From contig JBJOQE010000013.1 in NCBI GenBank assembly GCA_046050105.1, positions 1 to 7,099 of the forward strand: a DNA stretch of 7,099 bases, written 5' to 3'. Below are positions 4,861-7,099 of this stretch, piece by piece. Position numbers and translations under genes: made by a program. Under the pieces are notes generated by a model. It was not told where the DNA came from. It searched no databases and was given only the letters and a program-made list of their open reading frames with translations. This DNA is from JAYQPD01 sp046050105. Its GTDB lineage: Bacteria; Patescibacteriota; Minisyncoccia; Phycocordibacterales; UBA918. How positions within the stretch are numbered: the stretch's first letter is position 1; every line of letters starts with the position of its first letter.

Positions 4861-4880
4861 AGCGCTATGAAGCAGTCTCC

Positions 4881-5750
4881 CTACTGTGTGAGCGCTCCAA
4901 GATAGTAGCGTGCGAGTGTGTTTTCTGGCTGAGAGTCACCACCATGCTGCCCTTCAAAGGCTGACGTGCCGTCTTGCCCGCAGATGTGAATGATCTTCTG
5001 TGAACCACCTGGATGCTTTGGTACGTATGCTGTCAAATCATACACTTTTGAGTTTATGATTGACCAACAACTAGACACAGTATTATGTGTTGCAACAACT
5101 GCAGCTGTATAGCTTTGTGTGGTCACTGGAGTTGTGGGGGTTGTGGGGGTTGTTGGAGTACTTCCCGAATTCGATCGAATCTCATTCAAGAGAGCGATGA
5201 GACGTGCGAGTAATTCTTCAAGAACCTTAATGCGTGCCTGCACACCCGAGTCAATTACTGGTCGTGTCGTGGTGCTGCTGCCTCCAGCATTCAAAGCGCC
5301 GGTAATCTTTGCACGCTCTTTTGCGCGACTTGCACGATCTTCAACCTCAAAGTCGAGAACATCAGAAACGCGTGCGCGAGAGAATCCGAGACGAGACACC
5401 ACAGCATCAATCACCTCATCGCGTGTATCTGCCGTAGTTTCAAAAACTACTTTTCGACCGTTGTTTTCAACCTTCACAATAGTAGTGTCGGTAAATACAT
5501 CCGCCTCAACCTGGAGGAGTGAGCTTGATGAGATAGTGAGTGCGGTGAGCACATCGCCTCCCGACACTACATCGTCATTACTGTCGTCGTCATCATTGCT
5601 ATCATCGTCATCATTACTGTCGTCGTCATATCCTCCGCGAGAATCTTCCTGATGACTGTCGTCACTGCCTCGACGAGCAGAAGCCTGGTCTGTTGGCACC
5701 GCAACGCCAATCATGATAAGCGCCAATAAAATGAATGTAAAATATTTCAT
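4881..5750 (-). CDS. Secreted cytochrome b5-like haem-binding protein with Asp-rich tract
   Basis: 289 residues. A Sec signal peptide (1-25, MKYFTF then a hydrophobic run and A-S-A) is followed by an Asp-rich tract with a DDDDSN repeat (42-60). Residues about 65-140 form an unassigned domain with VKVENNGRKVVFETTADT and a Glu/Arg-rich end. A short amphipathic helix (170-192) and a Thr/Pro linker (198-210) lead to a C-terminal cytochrome b5 domain (212-289). Both expected axial haem ligands are there: His246 in YVPKHPGG and His269 in FEGQHGG. Cys228 and Cys257 could form a disulfide outside the cell. Cytochrome b5 domains carry electrons or bind hydrophobic ligands; the partner is unknown. The start is ATG 5750, since it alone gives a signal peptide; the 84 upstream in-frame residues cross the terminator at 5836-5879. 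TATATA lies 6 bases before the ATG. Confidence 0.9.
   Translation of the reverse strand: MKYFTFILLALIMIGVAVPTDQASARRGSDDSHQEDSRGGYDDDSNDDDDSNDDDDSNDDVVSGGDVLTALTISSSSLLQVEADVFTDTTIVKVENNGRKVVFETTADTRDEVIDAVVSRLGFSRARVSDVLDFEVEDRASRAKERAKITGALNAGGSSTTTRPVIDSGVQARIKVLEELLARLIALLNEIRSNSGSTPTTPTTPTTPVTTQSYTAAVVATHNTVSSCWSIINSKVYDLTAYVPKHPGGSQKIIHICGQDGTSAFEGQHGGDSQPENTLARYYLGALTQ
5124..5159 (-). repeat. Short tandem repeat coding a Thr-Thr-Pro linker
   Basis: An imperfect 9-base repeat within the cytochrome b5-domain gene encodes TPTTPTTPTTPV, a flexible extracellular spacer before the haem domain. Copy number is likely to vary between strains. Confidence 0.7.
5571..5627 (-). repeat. 18-base tandem repeat coding the Asp-rich tract
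   Basis: About three imperfect copies of an 18-base unit encode DDDDSN. Aspartate-rich repeats outside the cell can bind calcium or other cations; this is inference, as no defined Ca-binding motif is seen. Synonymous differences between units suggest the tract is not a recent slippage product. Confidence 0.7.
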
Positions 5751-5756
5751 GGAGTG

Positions 5757-5762
5757 TATATA
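5757..5762 (-). promoter_or_regulatory. -10 element of the cytochrome b5-domain gene
   Basis: TATATA ends 6 bases before ATG 5750, with CACTCC between and no Shine-Dalgarno sequence. The -35 region is poorly defined. Because a strong terminator lies upstream, the gene needs its own promoter somewhere in 5751-5835. Confidence 0.5.
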
Positions 5763-5835
5763 TGAGCTATGCCGATAACGAAGCACCACGATGTACTTCA
5801 CCTCTAGAATGAGGGTGTATGTCCATTTCGTTACA

Positions 5836-5879
5836 CGGGGAGCAGAAAAACACACGCTGGTGTGTTTTTCTGCTCCCCG
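5836..5879. terminator. Perfect 20-bp hairpin terminator
   Basis: Arms 5836-5855 and 5860-5879 are perfectly complementary around a GCTG loop. The stem contains an A-run on one side and a T-run on the other. The core is ACACAC-GCTG-GTGTGT followed by TTTT on either strand, extended by a GGGGAGC/GCTCCCC clamp. It lies 11 bases after the stop of the membrane-protein gene on the minus strand and should end that transcript before the cytochrome b5-domain gene. Confidence 0.85.
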
Positions 5880-5889
5880 ATACGTCACA

Positions 5890-6393
5890 CTATTTGTAGT
5901 GTGACCGTACTTCAAAGAGGATATAGAACCCGATAGCTGCACCGATGATAGTGCCCACAATGCCGTACGGGTATCCGAGCACTGCCATGGCCACGCCACC
6001 AATCACTGAGATTACCTGTGAGTAAAAGACGAAATTCCACCCTTTTTTCACTCGCGCCTTAAGGCCCGGGAATGCCATAAGTAGCAACACCGCTGACACA
6101 ATTCCCAGAAGGAGATTTATCAAAATAGGCAGACCAAACCCAAGCGATCCTATAGTGGCGAGCACTCCCAGGCCACTTGCCCCAACAAGTCCGATGACAC
6201 CCAAAATACCAAACACGACCGCAACGTATGGTGCAACATCAACAATAAACTTCTGACCACCTGCGGGGAGGTGCGGCACATTTGCAAATACTGGTACGAG
6301 ATATGCTTCAAGTCCATGCAGCGCTTCTTTTGCACTCTGCCCTGCTTGTGTCGCTTTGTTACCTCCCTCTCCTGTATAAGTCTGTTCTTCCAT
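5890..6393 (-). CDS. Small multi-pass membrane protein, function unknown
   Basis: 167 residues; I do not assign a family. A soluble Gly/Gln/Ala-rich N-terminus (1-27) precedes a segment with EAYLVPVFANVPHLPAGG (29-46) and then about four hydrophobic stretches: VDVAPYVAVVFGILGVIGLV (51-70), VLATIGSLGFGLPILINLLL (77-96), overlapping a third helix to about 108, and two more toward the C-terminus (about 122-157). The end is basic and cytoplasm-like (RSHYK). Glycine-rich helices are frequent. The start ATG 6393 (MEEQTYTG) is chosen over upstream non-ATG starts, which would add an unrelated hydrophobic dodecapeptide. No Shine-Dalgarno sequence is present. It is divergent from the phosphoesterase gene (79-base gap) and closed by its own terminator, so it is probably a single-gene unit. 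Confidence 0.78.
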   Translation of the reverse strand: MEEQTYTGEGGNKATQAGQSAKEALHGLEAYLVPVFANVPHLPAGGQKFIVDVAPYVAVVFGILGVIGLVGASGLGVLATIGSLGFGLPILINLLLGIVSAVLLLMAFPGLKARVKKGWNFVFYSQVISVIGGVAMAVLGYPYGIVGTIIGAAIGFYILFEVRSHYK

Positions 6394-6460
6394 AAGAAAA
6401 ATTAAGTTAGTAGTGACAGCTATCTGCACTTATTCTACTCCTCATTACCACCTGATGCGA

Positions 6461-6466
6461 TAGAAT
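6461..6466 (+). promoter_or_regulatory. -10 element of the phosphoesterase gene
   Basis: TAGAAT ends 6 bases before ATG 6473, with no Shine-Dalgarno sequence between. The spacing would make the A of ATG the likely first transcribed base. An in-frame GTG at 6467 would abut the -10 and is therefore less likely as the start. Confidence 0.5.
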
Positions 6467-6472
6467 GTGTGC

Positions 6473-6985
6473 ATGAAGATTTGTATTGCGTCCGATAGTC
6501 ACGACAACTGGCCCCTCTTAACGAGAGCTGTTGTGGAAGGAAACACACACGGATGCGCAGTACTCCTCTTCGCGGGCGATCTTATTTCGCCACCAGGTAT
6601 CGACATCCTCGCCACCTTTGTGGGTCAGGTGCACCTCGTGCTCGGAAACAACGAGGGCGAACTCGTGAAGCTCACACGTATGTGCGACGCCACACCGAAC
6701 ATCACTCTTCATGGCAATCTAAACGGTGGCACCATGGAGCTTGAGCTCGATGGACTTCACTTCTACATGAACCACTATCCAAAAAATGCTGAGCTTGCCG
6801 CGCTTTCAGGGAAGTACGATGTGGTCGTGTTTGGCCACACGCATGAGTACCATGAAGACCACATGGCGAATGGCACTATCCTTATTAATCCAGGCGAAGT
6901 ACAGGGATATCGTTTGGGACGTGCGAGCGTTATCATTTTTGATACTGCGACACGTACCGCGGAGCGTATGGATCTTTCACTATGA
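6473..6985 (+). CDS. YfcE/MJ0936-type metallophosphoesterase
   Basis: 170 residues, the usual size for this calcineurin-like phosphodiesterase group. All metal-site motifs are in order: D8 and H10 in IASDSHDN, D36 in FAGDLI, N59 in LGNNEGE, H101 in YMNHYPK, and H122/H124 in FGHTHEY. Family members hydrolyse phosphodiesters with a di-metal centre (often Mn), and natural substrates are mostly unknown. GNNEGE in place of the common GNCD and NHYPK in place of THG are mild departures. It is cytoplasmic, with no signal peptide. The stop codon overlaps the start of the next gene (ATGA, 4 bases), so the two are translationally coupled and probably act in one phosphodiester- or nucleic acid-related pathway. 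Confidence 0.9.
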   Translation: MKICIASDSHDNWPLLTRAVVEGNTHGCAVLLFAGDLISPPGIDILATFVGQVHLVLGNNEGELVKLTRMCDATPNITLHGNLNGGTMELELDGLHFYMNHYPKNAELAALSGKYDVVVFGHTHEYHEDHMANGTILINPGEVQGYRLGRASVIIFDTATRTAERMDLSL

Positions 6986-7099
6986 AAAAACTCCTCAGCG
7001 TGAACATCGAAGGCGACACACACCTCGGCCGTGTACGACCATTTCTGGCCGAAGAAAATCCTGACATCATCTGCCTCCAAGAAGTATTCCGTGATGATG
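6982..7099 (+). CDS. Endonuclease/exonuclease/phosphatase-family protein, N-terminal part (runs off right edge)
   Basis: Only 39 residues are visible, beginning MKKLLSVNIEG. The pattern fits the start of the EEP fold: a first beta strand with Asn (N8 in LSVNIE), a region with Arg (GRVRPFLAEENPD), and PDIICLQEVF carrying the metal-binding Glu (E34). Family members include AP endonucleases, sphingomyelinase-like enzymes and inositol phosphatases, and the visible part does not tell which. The start at 6982 overlaps the phosphoesterase stop by four bases, typical of coupled translation. There is no signal peptide in the visible part. Confidence 0.78.
   Translation, partial: MKKLLSVNIEGDTHLGRVRPFLAEENPDIICLQEVFRDD

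Noticed and set aside
4604..4870. Plus-strand open frame of 88 codons across the tRNA-Ser region
   Set aside because: It is the antisense of the tRNA and of two terminators; its amino acids simply reflect tRNA sequence, and it has no start signal.
5751..6002. In-frame N-terminal extension of the cytochrome b5-domain protein (84 residues)
   Set aside because: It crosses a strong terminator and overlaps the end of the upstream membrane-protein gene; the internal ATG at 5750 gives a proper signal peptide.

Overview
The window looks like the chromosome of a Candidate Phyla Radiation bacterium (Patescibacteria, most likely a Parcubacteria-type lineage). The evidence is a secretin-free type IV pilus set with very divergent short subunits, a stand-alone SWIB-domain protein, a ComF-family protein without its zinc finger, small genes packed tightly, and almost no Shine-Dalgarno sequences. 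This placement is inference from gene content; no marker gene fixes it.

Layout. Positions 1-3202 (minus strand) hold a type IV pilus assembly operon read right to left: pilM, pilN, pilO, a short PilP-like protein, and the N-terminus of pilB, which runs off the left edge. PilM, PilN, PilO and the PilP-like protein would form the inner-membrane alignment complex; PilB is the extension ATPase. A 50-base divergent promoter region separates pilM from comF (plus strand, 3253-3864), a phosphoribosyltransferase-fold protein of the DNA-uptake family, so pilus and competence functions sit back to back. A bidirectional terminator separates comF from a convergent SWIB gene (3920-4174, minus).

Positions 4175-4880 contain no protein gene. 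They hold a tRNA-Ser(GCU) (4665-4753, minus) with its own promoter and, downstream of it on the minus strand, a chain of stable hairpins. This chain includes two diverged copies of a module of about 76-78 bases built from the 3' end of the tRNA. The copies differ at paired positions in a compensatory way, and G-U pairs and a GNRA loop point to minus-strand RNA. This is the least ordinary part of the window.

Positions 4881-5750 (minus) encode a secreted protein with an Asp-rich tract, an unassigned domain, a Thr/Pro linker and a C-terminal cytochrome b5-like haem domain. Positions 5890-6393 (minus) encode a small multi-pass membrane protein I do not recognise. At 6473-6985 (plus) lies a YfcE/MJ0936-type metallophosphoesterase, overlapping by four bases the start of an endonuclease/exonuclease/phosphatase-family protein that runs off the right edge.

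Several start codons (pilM, pilN, comF, the cytochrome b5 gene, the phosphoesterase) lie 5-8 bases after a -10-like hexamer with no ribosome binding site, suggesting leaderless transcripts.
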